NCBI RefSeq assembly: GCF_041146795.1 | Contig: NC_135175.1 | Span: 27,931,075-27,995,074 of the forward strand | Direction: 5' to 3' | DNA from: Maylandia zebra | Taxonomy: Eukaryota > Chordata > Actinopteri > Cichliformes > Cichlidae | Length of the DNA stretch: 64,000 nt | Shown here: piece after piece, positions 1 to 10,450 of the stretch | Layout: each line of letters opens with the position of its first letter | Position numbering within the stretch: position 1 is the stretch's first letter | Position numbers and translations under genes: made by a program | Notes under the pieces: generated by a model | What the model was told of the DNA's origin: nothing | Seen by the model: the letters and a program-made list of their open reading frames with translations, nothing else | Database searches by the model: none

Positions 1-145
1 GAGGTGCCGGCCTGAAGCTTGGTGAGCCCTCGGCCTCCACGTCTGTAAACTCCTCAGTGCCATCTTCAGACAGTTTGACCTCCAGATGCCTTTCTCCATT
101 CTCTGTGGGCTGCAGGGGGAACCTGCTGTAACGCACACTTCTAAT
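1..145 (-). CDS. Probable exon of an unidentified minus-strand gene (partial, runs off left edge)
   Basis: Read on the minus strand, a pyrimidine-rich tract ends in CAG at 146-148, and from 145 to the window edge one frame is open. That frame reads like real protein: it begins IRSVRYSRFPLQPTENGERH and continues with an acidic stretch (KLSEDGTEEFTDVEAEGSPS). A second frame is also open across the exon but looks like an out-of-frame reading, rich in W, C and R. I do not recognise the product. In human, the neighbour on this side of SH3KBP1 is BCLAF3, but this peptide does not resemble what I know of that protein. The exon lies about 10 kb upstream of the sh3kbp1 start and in the opposite orientation. 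The frame and the acceptor are inferred and no donor is visible. Confidence 0.4.
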   Translation of the reverse strand, partial: MRSVRYSRFPLQPTENGERHLEVKLSEDGTEEFTDVEAEGSPSFRPAP

Positions 146-1869
146 CTGGAGAAGATCAGAGTGAAAACTATGAGAGCGACACGCTCCAGATTCAGCAGCT
201 CCATAAGTAGTGACAATGCTACAGTTGTTTTTAATAAAAAAAATAAAATAAAAAAAAAAAAGCTAAACAAAGCTTGTCACTTTGCGATTGCTTCCGTTTT
301 ATCAGTTTGCTCATGATACAAACAATGATAAAGACGTGACAATGTGCAAAATGTAGGCTGTGAACGTACCACGCCGTTAAACGCCAATCTCATCTGATCC
401 ATCGCTCCTGGTTTTGTTGTTGTTCTAAAAACAGAATATAGAACAAAGAGGCGATGAGGCAGTGGGCAGCAAAGAGAGAGAGGCCAGGAGAGCGCACGAG
501 AGAGAAGGGAGGGGGGGGGAAAAAAAGAAAAAGGAGGACGTGCAGCAAGTCAGGTAACAGAGCAGCTATTCATGGAATTGCTGGGTGGAGTGTTTCCTCT
601 ACACTAACTGCCTTGAAAACCTTATTTTATATACAGTAAAACCTTGTTTTATATACACGGTATTCTCTATCTGAGCTGTGGATCACACAGGATTTGGCTT
701 TTCTGGTTGTTTTTGGGAATGCAAAGAATGCAAATATGTGCAGGAAAGACTTGGACGATAATGGAGGAGACACAAATCCCTTAGGGGGTCAGGAAGGACA
801 TCTGGTATCAAAAAAAAAAAAAAAAAAAAAGCCAGCGCAGAGCTGCAGGGGCTGTCTCCTGCGGTCCCGCACAGACGACAAGTTAACAGAAAATAAGTAA
901 TTGAGCCAGTTCTCAAGTAAAATAAGGATAAAGAATAGTATTCAATTGTCTTTACAGTACCATGCAGTTTACAGCTCTGCTTGGCATACAATACTGTGTC
1001 ACCTTATGAAGGCTGTGCTGTTTGTTGTTGAAATTTGTTTTATTAACACTATGTGGCTCAAAGTGCATATAGAGTGAGAATCTGTTTAACTATATACTCT
1101 GTATAAGGGAAGAATGAGATCTGTGCAGTGCAGAATTACAGCATCTCTTTCTGCTATCCAGCCCTCTCATCTACAAGATGTGGGCCTGTAACAAACAGGA
1201 GCAGCCTGCTTCTTAATATATTACATCCATCAGTTAACCAGCGCACCCAATGGTTGGCACGAGTGGTTCATACTAGCAATGTTTAGTTTTCTAATCAACT
1301 TACAGGGGAGTAATATTACAGCCAGTACTAAAGATGTAATAGTTTATGTCTCTCTGCTGGACAAACTGTACTGAAATGAAACTATGGAACATTATCATAC
1401 CAGCAAACATCAGAAAAAAAAAAAACTGTAATTGTTGGTCGACTAATATCAGTGACCAAGTTTATCACATAAAGGCACCACACAACAAAAACGTTTCATC
1501 ATTTTTTTTGGCATTTAAAAACACCAAGAACGTAACCAGGAAATATATACTGAAAAAATAAGCTAAAAATATTTGTGCTATCTAAATGATGTCTGCTTCC
1601 TTATGAGTTACCGTATTTACTAATCCTTCTATTGAAACATGCCATGTGTGGTTTACTCGAAGGAGGAAGATTTCCCCATGTGTCACGTCCTTTGAAGACA
1701 TTTCGTCAGCCTGCAGATAATACAAGTACTTCCTGCTGCAGTGCATCTTACAGCCAGCAAGTAACATAGTTTAATTCAATGATCTTCAAATAAATCCTCC
1801 CTCCATTAAGGATAAGGCTTACATACATTTATAAAACATTACCAGAGCAAGCAGGAATGAAGCAAGAAT

Positions 1870-1981
1870 TTTAGCCCTGGTTTTGTGTGTTCATGTTCTG
1901 TTCTTTTGTATACTTCATCTGTTTGTATGTTGTATACTCTTTGTTTGTCCAATAAAGTTCATTAAATAAATAAATAAATAA
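1870..1981 (+). repeat. LINE-like 3' tail ending in an AAAT tandem run
   Basis: A T-rich stretch with repeated TTTGTAT/TGTATAC motifs leads into an AATAAA-type signal at about 1950 and a short run of AAAT repeats. That is the usual layout of the 3' end of a truncated non-LTR retrotransposon. No reverse transcriptase remnant is visible upstream, so the class is a guess. Confidence 0.3.
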
Positions 1982-2062
1982 AGTTCTAAAACAAGAAGCC
2001 GTTGGGGAGTGGTTCCTGAAGGTTACATCATGTACCAGCTCTAAGTGAACTTACACTTGCAG

Positions 2063-2112
2063 GCCCAATCTTAATAATAACGCAGAATGCGTTGTTATTA
2101 TTAAGATTGGGC
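2063..2112. repeat. Near-perfect snap-back hairpin
   Basis: The left arm starts GCCCAATCTTAATAATAAC and the right arm is its reverse complement ending at 2112. The only interruption is a 3-nt bulge beside a tiny loop. Arms are about 22 bp. No flanking target duplication or longer element is obvious. Confidence 0.6.
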
Positions 2113-2333
2113 AAAAATAAAAGCATTACATATATGTTTTACGGCTAACTATAACAGTGAAACATGGTGGCAAGAGAGTGCATTGAAAAGCCAGGTGACA
2201 TTGCACACTATTAAGATCATTAGCAAAACGTTCGTTTAACACATATTCTGAGTCATTGCTTCACAGGAATCGAATGAAACGCACTGCAGCTAAAGAAAAG
2301 GCTTTCTTTTCAAAATTAAAATACATTCGCGAA

Positions 2334-2360
2334 TGATTGATTGATTGATTGATTGATTAT
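2334..2360. repeat. GATT tetranucleotide microsatellite
   Basis: Roughly six and a half tandem copies of GATT/ATTG. Confidence 0.85.
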
Positions 2361-2386
2361 TATAAGACCAAAGCGAGGACTCTCAC

Positions 2387-2530
2387 CTTCTCGACGTTCT
2401 ACAACGTCCGCCTCCTTACTGAAAAGATTCCTTTCTTTATAAAGCTGTGCCACTTCCGGGTCGTCTGTTAACACACATGCGCAGAGCCTGTGATTTGATG
2501 TGCGGAGAAATGTGTTATACATCTGTACAA
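2387..2530 (-). promoter_or_regulatory. Candidate promoter and first exon of the minus-strand gene
   Basis: The patch holds an ETS-type motif (CACTTCCGGGT, about 2450-2460) and an NRF1-like half site (CATGCGCAG, about 2476-2484), a common pairing in TATA-less vertebrate promoters. On the minus strand, a short exon-like block would end in a good donor (GAAG then GTGAGA) at about 2387. Joined directly to the putative exon at 1-145, the reading frame opened by the local ATG stops at once, so the block would have to be 5' UTR. This is inference from motifs. Confidence 0.3.
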
Positions 2531-5240
2531 GTATAATTTAATGAACAACTTAAAATTATCTCAGGAAAATTTACTGATTTTTTTTAGTTGTTTGGGTTTT
2601 GTTTTTTTTTGTTACGTATGTTTAATAAGTTTGGATAAAGAAAACATTAAACAGAGCTTTTCTGCCTCCAAAAATTACACCTTTAAACTGTAACTTTGTG
2701 ATACTAATAAATGTATATGTATTTTTTTCACATGATTTTTTTTTTAAATTGCATGACATAATAGTACATGAGCTACACAAAAATGTAATAATTAAATAAT
2801 TATCCAGGTTTATCTTTTGCAGTGTCTCCATTAGAAATAATGTTATATGCCACTGCTATTATTTTATTTTACAGCCCATTTATGGAGCAACATCTTAACT
2901 ATTTTAATTTTTACGTCTATTGACATTATATTTGTGTTAACCTTACGACAGACTGGCAACCTGTCCAGGGTCATATAACCCTCCACGGTGTCCAGGGACA
3001 ACCCTCACTAGGGTTTAAATACCTGGGACTCCCCCACCTGCCAAAACCTGGATCAATGATAACCTACACATATATATGTAGCTTTTAGCATGATTAGTTG
3101 ATCCAGTATGAACTTTTGGTACCATTTACCATAATTAAAGAATTACAATGTATTTATGTATTTCAACAAGTAACAATTGGACCCTTAGAAGACGTTTGTA
3201 CTTAATAGCTTTCCCACAGTTTTATTTGTCCGTTACTTTTAAAAGGTTGTGGCTATTTTTCTTCTGATCTTGTGCAGTGTAGCACTTGTAGTACATTACA
3301 AAACTCGCCATTGTTAGCAGTGCTGAGAAATATGCTTTATTAAGTGGGTGGAGTTTGAAATAATGAACCTGGATTGTTGAGGCCAGGCTTCACATACCAC
3401 ACAACACCAATGCTTCTGTGAATAATGACTGAATTGTTGGCATGCTCTGTTCCTTCATTTTTATTTATTTTTTTAATCAAATGCCTTTTGTAGTCTACTT
3501 CCTTTTACCAAAACAAGCAGGACAGGAGGAACAAAATACTGAACAAGCACACATTTATAATTACGCCTCATTACTAACAACCACCCACTATAATACAAAT
3601 GAATGGGAAATCATGCTGCTGTACACAGCCATCTGTGGAAGACACTTACAGTAACTTTAGCTCATTCTGTGATGTCAATACTGTGATGTATCCATGTGAT
3701 GTGGTTAATGCTGGCCTGAGAAGACATTTCAGTCATCCACTCATGTGACAATTGTTTCTTCTCACTGAAACAGATCTAATTAGATCTGTAACATCAAAGA
3801 CCTCCACGGCACCCTCTCTTTTTAAAAAAATAAAATGTACTTTTATTTGTATTTAACAGTTAAAAAAAGCAAACAAATAACCAAACAATGCAGTTTGGTA
3901 TTCAAACCATCAACAAGGATTTAAACAAATTTCCTAAAAACTAAAAAGACATTTCTAGTCATGTTGTACCAAGAGAATCTTTAAAACCTGTAGAACTCCA
4001 AAACAGTGTAAATGAAAAATCCATATACTTCTGCACCTTCTTATTGCTTGAATGCTTCAATTGCTTGACTGGTATTTTCATGAATGTAAAAAAACAAACA
4101 AAAAAACAAGGAGGAAAAACTACTTTTTAACAGGAAGAAATGTCAGACAGAGCTAGGTTCAGGAAGGGGCAGCCATTTGTCATTAACAGTTGAGGGTGAC
4201 AGATTATTTCATTGCTTTATTGTTCTGAAAGTTTTCCCATCAGAATTTTTACAGAATGTTTACATGTGGTGAGGGCTTAAAGAGACAGGAACTTGGTAAA
4301 CAGCTTCTTTAGGCTGATATCTCTATTTAACACAATGATAAAGGTTTGTATGCTGAGACGTTTTGGAGGTTTTTTATATTAAGCTTAAAAATAAAAAAAA
4401 ATGAAATTTTATTTCATGTTTTAAGTATTTTTATATGATTTGATGCATATTTTATACATGTCGTTTTAGCATCTATTTAAATTAACTTAATTTAGAACAT
4501 TCTTGAAGATAACTACCCAAGTAAGTGCCAAGAGATATTTCTTAGTTTCCTGATGAGCAACTTGCTTTTCAGCAAACTTTTCTCTCAGTTGCAACCATCA
4601 GACATGCTTTAGTGTTATGAAACCAAGATCAAGCTCTTAGGGCAATTTGTTGAGATGCACAAACAGTCTTGTAGAACTCTTAAGATTTAATGCATTCATG
4701 AAAAAAAGCTAAGCAAATGGTAGTAAAACTATAATCTAATGCATAATATAGTGCAAGTATTTTAATACTTAATATCAGTAGCCACAAACAAGATGTTGCT
4801 TTTGCCATCCCGGTCCCACCTTTAGTCCCCATCCTTGCAGATAAAAGCGATCAAGATTTTCTCAAATGCAGCTTTTTATTTTTTTTCATATGTGATGTAC
4901 AAAATCCCCCAAAAGGTGCTAGAAATCCTTCCCACAGTATTAGGAACTCTTGTTATGTTTTTCTACATTTACAGTAGAGGGCAAACTATAACTAAGGCTG
5001 AATCCATTATGTAATACCAACCCTCCGCCAGATGGGGTCACCTTAGTGCTTTGTGATAAATTATTTTTCTCTGGAGGATAATAACCACCATCTCTGATGA
5101 TAAAACAATTCTTCATCCTTAAAGCACCAGCATCAGTGTGTGTGAGAAAACATCCTGTTGACACTGAGACAGTAGAAACTAACAGTGTTGCATTTTGTTG
5201 ATGTCTGTTATGGCATTAAATTTGTGACATTTCAACTCCC
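2530..5240. other. Intergenic, no gene seen
   Basis: AT-rich sequence without a supportable exon. About 2946-3035 resembles a fragment of a teleost dispersed repeat (the motif run GGCAACCTGTCCAGGGT). About 4128-4206 resembles the internal part of another repeat family (see its entry). The rest shows nothing recognisable. Confidence 0.4.
4128..4206 (+). repeat. Fragment of a dispersed teleost repeat
   Basis: The run AACAGGAAGAAATGTCAGAC, followed by GGTTCAGGAAGGGGCAGCCA, matches my recollection of the interior of a widespread fish interspersed repeat. The 5' part of the same family appears at 26721-26880 and 56478-56700. There are no clean ends. Confidence 0.35.
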
Positions 5241-5866
5241 TGTTAGGGTCCCTGGGTCGTTGACCCAGTGTTTTGTGTTTTTGGTTCTTTGATTTTGTTA
5301 TTTCATTATATTCTAGCTTTGCTTTATGGGTTTTAGGATCATTCTTAGTTTAGGTTCTCTGGGTGGGGTTGGTTAGAGTTTTAGTGTTCTGGTTTTCTGT
5401 CTGTGTTCCATAGTTGCTGTCTTCCCTGTCTGCTGTATCCCCACATCCAGTCAGTGTTTGTGTCTGCCCTGGTCCCACGTCTCTGTTCCCTCTGTAGTGT
5501 CTGCATGTGAGTCTGTGTTATGTGTTTCCTGTTTTACTTTGAAGGTCTCTGTCTTATCTCAGTGTGTTCAGTTTACGCTTCTTTGGTCTCGTCAGTTCTG
5601 ATTTGTCCCAGCGGTGTTTCCCTCCTGTTACTCATTCCCTGATTGCTCCCTCTGTGTATTTAAGCCCTGTGTTTCTCTGTGTCTGTGTCGCGATCTACCG
5701 TTTTCTTAGCTGTGTGTTCTGTCATTTCTCCAGTTTAAGTTTGTTTTGAGTTTTTTCAGTTATGTTATATTTTTGAGTACCTAATTAAAGCCTTTTTGAG
5801 TTCACGTCCGTCTCCGGAGTCTGCACCTTGGGTCCTATTCCTGCCTGCACACAGCCACACCTAACA
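5241..5866 (+). mobile_element. Solo LTR with 5-bp target site duplication (CTCCC)
   Basis: The block begins TGTTAGG and ends CCTAACA, so it has the TG...CA form with a short inverted terminus. It is flanked on both sides by CTCCC (5236-5240 and 5867-5871). Inside, in plus orientation, there is a TATA-like TATTTAAG at 5657-5664 and an ATTAAA signal at 5784-5789, in the order expected of an LTR (U3, R, U5). Length is 626 bp. No primer-binding site, internal coding region or second LTR follows, so it is best explained as the product of recombination between two LTRs. A related copy lies at 48106-48739 in the opposite orientation. Which retrotransposon superfamily it belongs to cannot be told from an LTR alone. 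Confidence 0.8.
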
Positions 5867-5871
5867 CTCCC

Positions 5872-8800
5872 ACTGTGACTATGGTTCATTAAATGACACC
5901 ATTAAAAACAAAAAAACATTAACATTGATTTAAATTACTTAAGTGATGTAATAGAATTAAAATAGAAACGTAGGAGACTGAAGACGTAATCAAGTCGTTT
6001 GTGAAAATAAAGGTTCTTCTTTTTGATAACGATATTGAATTAGTTACAAATTCTGTATTGCCATTTAGCATAAAAGTAATAAAAAGGTCAAAAGTCAATA
6101 TCATAGGCAACTTCATTGTCAATTCTGAAATATGTACAAAACATACACAGGACCGAAACATCATTTCCCCCTAACTAGCATGTGCAAGTCGAAGCTTATC
6201 ATCGAGTTACGAGAGTATGAAATGTAGATGTGAACATAAATATCTGTAAGTATGAGTTATGTCGTTAAAAAGCTACTTAAATTATCAAAATTAAACTACT
6301 TAGTATGCAGAATAATCTCTGCCGATGCTATATTTATATATGTAAATGTTATTTTCTCCTGCTCCCTTTTTCACAAGGGGTTGCCAAAGGGCTTAGCTCT
6401 GCATATTTGAATTGGCAGATTTTTTTTAACCAGATGCCCTTGCTGAATGAATCATTATTAATGATGTATAAATATGAATGCATTTCAGTCCTACAATCCC
6501 ACATACCATAGGGCAACGGCATTAGTCAGCATATCAAATGCATTTGAGAAGAGCTTTTGTATTTGATGCTTTTCTTTCATTTCAACTAAACATGTAATAT
6601 TTAAGAATCCTTACTTGTTTCAAAATGTGTGATTTATTTATAAAGTTTTGGAATAATTAGAAAAATTAGTGGCTTTGAAATTGTAAATATGAATGACATT
6701 TTTTGACTTGAAAGATTTGCAGTAACCCTGACAACAATATTGTCAAGTCAATATGGGAAACAGCTAATAACATGTTGTTTAAGTACTACATTCTTTCCAC
6801 ATTATGATTTAATAACACAAGAAGACACAAAAATAAGCAAATCAATCAAAAAACTTGTTAAGCAGCTTGTTTCAGGTTCACACATAGCTAAAAGAAAAGA
6901 GCATAAGCGTCTTTTTTTCCCCTCTCTTTGAAGCTAAGCTAATGTTGGCTGGTGCTTCATGGTTGTCATGGTAATCACAGTAAATTTGTAGCATTCTCAT
7001 CCAACCCTTGGCCAGAAATACTGAATCTGAAGATTAATTATGTGTCTTACACAAAACAGGAGTGTTGTATTGTTTTCTTTTATACTTAATAATATATCAC
7101 ATGCCACTCTAGTTTACAGCAGATAGAAGCTTGCAGCACTGTATCCACAAAATCCCTCACACATGCAAGTCAAGGTCAGACAACTATCCCTGGCGTCACG
7201 AACACCTGAGATGCGTTGACAAATATAGTCTATCTACATTCATGTGAATGCCATTTCTGCGGCGTACTACAATTTATCATATCAGATCTCCTTTGTTGTC
7301 AGTAGAGCAGCTTGTTCTGTCAATGTACGCCAACTAAGTCACAGCTGATTGTGAGAAAAAATCCTGGTCTCTTTCTGTCCGATATCTGCTGCATCATTTC
7401 ATCGCCCTCTTTCTGCTGCTGCCAGCACATTCTCCCCTACGTGTGGTTTGATCCAGAGAGGGCAACAGCACTGCATCAGCATGGTGTGAGAGAGCGTAAT
7501 TATGTGTTTGATGGTGTATAAAAGTCTGAATACTGTCTCTCACAATCAGAACACTATATTACAGTCAGCATATTGTGTCTTTCACGTTAATTTTAGAACA
7601 GCCTTATTCATCAGCAGAGGCCAAAGGCAAGGTGGAGGTCTGGAAACACTCTTATTTCTTAGCAGGATTAAGCAAAAAATAAATAAAAAATGCCAGCCTG
7701 AATTTCATAAAAGTTGCTTGACAAGTTGAATATGGGCACAGGGAAAAACCCGTTATTTGCAGATACCAAATATGTCTTTGGCACTCGCATAGGCACAGGA
7801 TGTGTTTTCCAAGGTTCTTCGCAGTTACAGTTGGTTGTCTAGAAATTTGAGCTTACACAGGTGTGAGACTTTGAGCTCACACCAACTTCAAAGGCTGTTG
7901 GAAATATTGACATATTTACTGAAACCCACATAAACTACCCAGATCCGGAGTGTTCTTATTTTTAGAGAAAAGGCATTTCAGAAAATGCTATTTTCCAAGT
8001 GAATCCATTTTTCCAAGTATTGAGGGATGAATGTGCAGATTTGGATGAATTGGTTACAGAAAATATTTATTTTATTTGTAAAATGATTGCAAATATAACT
8101 GTTATTTAATGTAATACAATGGTATTCTCTTTATGTTATTACATAAATATTTTTTTTCTGCATCCAGATTTCTTAAGCTCAAAATCCTAAAGATTGAGTA
8201 GGTTCAAACCTATCTTTCTTATGCTCTGTAGCACTTTTTAAGCATCAATGCAACGATGCAATGGCCAAACAAACAAGCAGAACAAACCAGTTGATAGTAT
8301 TTGTCCAAGATGGAGCAGTAAATCAGAGGAAGCAGAAGATTACTGGATGGAATAAGGGGACTGTAAGATGTTGGTGGTCATCAACCCGTTTACAATTCCT
8401 CTAGAAATTCCCATCACCTACTTGAGGCGAGACTTGCGGCTCTGATCTAAACACAAATGACCTACTTTGTCAAACCCACAGTCCCTTGTGACAGTACATT
8501 TGAGAGGAAGATGTTCTGGTATAACGTAGCAAATTGCATGGAAGTAGTGCAGCAAGGCTTGAAAGAGAAAATCTTCCCAGGGGAATTTGCAAGCAGGGGC
8601 TTTGCAGGAACATCCACAATAAAACCACATAAGGACCTGGGGATGAAAGTATAAGTAAACCATCAAGACAACATCAGAGGTGGCAGAAAGCTGCAGTCAG
8701 CAGCTGCAGTAGAAAAGAAATGATCAATGTTGGGCAGGAAAGTGAGCAGACTGTGGAAAACCTGGGGTAGATAGTTGTAGGATCCCAGAACTCACAGAAC

Positions 8801-9830
8801 ACCGAGGATGTTGGGACACCCACTGACATCCCAAATAACAGGTTTTCATAGCTCCACAACCCTCCAACAGGTGCTGCCAACTCTGAATGATAGAGGAAGG
8901 GCAAGTTAGCACATCTGTAAACAAATAGGCCTCACCTGCTGTCTTTTATTGTTTCATTTCAGATCTAATGTGGTTGAATAAACAGTCGAAATTCTAAAAT
9001 TTATGTCAAAGGTTTACATAACCTATCAGTAAAAGTAGTTAGAGTGTTCAGCTATATAATACACATAGAGGCAGTCAGAAATCCACCTGCACGCACTGTG
9101 CACACAATGATGTGAAAAAGCATTGACAGCATTTCGAAAGGTTTTTTTTGCGTTTTTGTTTCAGATCCAATGAATCTCAATATTAGACAAAGATGACCTG
9201 AGTAAATGTTGATTCAGTTTTGATATAATGGGAAACGGCTGTCCTGACCTACCTGGTCCCATGTGAAAAAGTAATTTTCTCCTAAATCTGGTTGTGCCAC
9301 TCTTGGCACCAAGAACTGTTTGTTTGTTTTGTTTATTTTAATTTTTTTTTTACCATGAGGCGAATGTCGTAAATTTGAGGTATTTAAACAGGATTTTTAT
9401 TCAAACTGGCTGTATGAGATGAAACTGCTTTAAAAGGTTTCTAACATAAACTTGATCAAATGTGGGAATCCTTCCATAGACCTCAGTTCTTCTCTTAACT
9501 TACCTGACTTCCATTCGTCGTTCTGATATTTACTGAAAAGTAGTCACATGTGATGTCAAAACAAAAAAAAACAAAAAAACAAAAAACAAGCAAAAAAACA
9601 AAAAACAAACCCATGTTACACTTTCCATTGCACTGCACAGCGCGTTTTTTGGGTGTTGGGATTTCCTGTCCCATAACACAGAATTTGTCCCTGCGCCATC
9701 TGCTCCGAGTACATCACGCGTGGTGCAACACATTGCGTCACAGCGTGTTCATAACGTACCCTCCTGCTGTGGCTAAATACGAATGGGGAAGTCAGAGTTT
9801 ACACGGTGCAATTGAAGGCAACGCGGGAGA
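5872..9830. other. Intergenic, upstream of sh3kbp1; no gene seen
   Basis: AT-rich sequence with only short unsupported frames. About 9110-9330 resembles a fragment of a dispersed fish repeat, noted separately. No conserved protein-like exon is recognised. Distal enhancers of sh3kbp1 could be here but cannot be seen. Confidence 0.4.
9110..9330 (+). repeat. Fragment of a dispersed teleost DNA repeat
   Basis: The run CTGACCTACCTGGTCCCATG, followed by a GTGAAAAAGTAATTT motif and GGTTGTGCCACTCTTGGCAC, resembles the end region of a common non-autonomous fish repeat. Recognition is from memory and the ends are not defined. Confidence 0.35.
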
Positions 9831-9833
9831 GAG

Positions 9834-10450
9834 AGGGAGAGAGAGAGATTCGTTCATCAGCTCCTTTTCCGTCTCTGGTCACTCGCTCTGCCTCCTCTGC
9901 CGTGTCACCGAAGATAAAAAGAAAAAAAAAGAAAAAAAAGAGGAAGGAATATGGTTTCGTGTGACGCTCCTCCCGTTTCAGCAGCGCTGCTGTAGCGGAT
10001 CTGTAGCACGAGCAGGAGGCTGGGGCTCGGTCCGGCGCAAACCCCCTTTATACCTGAAACAACCGCCTTCCCCGTTACCGAGCAGGCTGCAGGAGCACTA
10101 CCAGCACACCGGGACACATAAATGGGTAAGGTGACGCTTTTTTCCTCTCTCTCTCTTTTTATTAGCTTGTTCTTTGTAGAAATTCCCAGAATAGCCTCCA
10201 GTGCCTCTGCGCATCTGGATGGGGACAGGAATCAACCTCCGGTCCAGATGCGCGCAGGGTTCAGCCTCTCTCCTTCCTCCCCACCTCACCTCCCCTGACG
10301 TCGCTCCATGCATAGCAGGGCTGTTTCGAAGGCGACCGCAGGCTCGGGGTTGTACTCTCGCACATCAGGCTTTATTCACGATTAGAAAGCCCGCGCGTGG
10401 GAGTTGCAGCGCGTCCGCACGGGAGCGATTTTAGGAAAGCAGCGCCGGGT
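9834..10450 (+). promoter_or_regulatory. sh3kbp1: CpG-rich promoter and 5' UTR of sh3kbp1
   Basis: Base composition changes from AT-rich to clearly GC- and CpG-rich from about 9960, with several CGC/GCG-containing motifs continuing past the first coding exon to about 10450. A GA-repeat tract lies at 9834-9848. A weak TATA-like TTTATA sits at about 10047. The start site cannot be fixed; the 5' UTR probably lies in the ~150 bases before the ATG at 10122. A CpG island over the first exon fits a broadly expressed adaptor gene. Confidence 0.5.
10122..10125 (+). CDS. sh3kbp1: sh3kbp1 exon 1 (start codon plus one base)
   Basis: The coding part is only ATGG, followed by a GTAAGG donor. Spliced to exon 2 it gives [10 protein letters not shown], which matches the known N terminus of the family, so the start is fixed by homology. 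The rest of the exon is 5' UTR. Confidence 0.85.

Larger units (their letters stand above)
146..2390. other. Intergenic or minus-strand intron sequence
   Basis: No coding exon is supported here. It contains a poly-A tract at about 811-830, a LINE-like 3' tail at about 1870-1981 and a snap-back palindrome at 2063-2112, listed separately. The small open frames are low-complexity or unsupported. If the exon at the left edge is joined to the donor near 2387, this stretch would be an intron of the same minus-strand gene. Confidence 0.4.

Noticed and set aside
9550..10134. 194-residue open frame over the sh3kbp1 promoter
   Set aside because: Begins with lysine-rich A-tract translation, has no domain, and overlaps the 5' UTR and ATG of sh3kbp1 in another frame.
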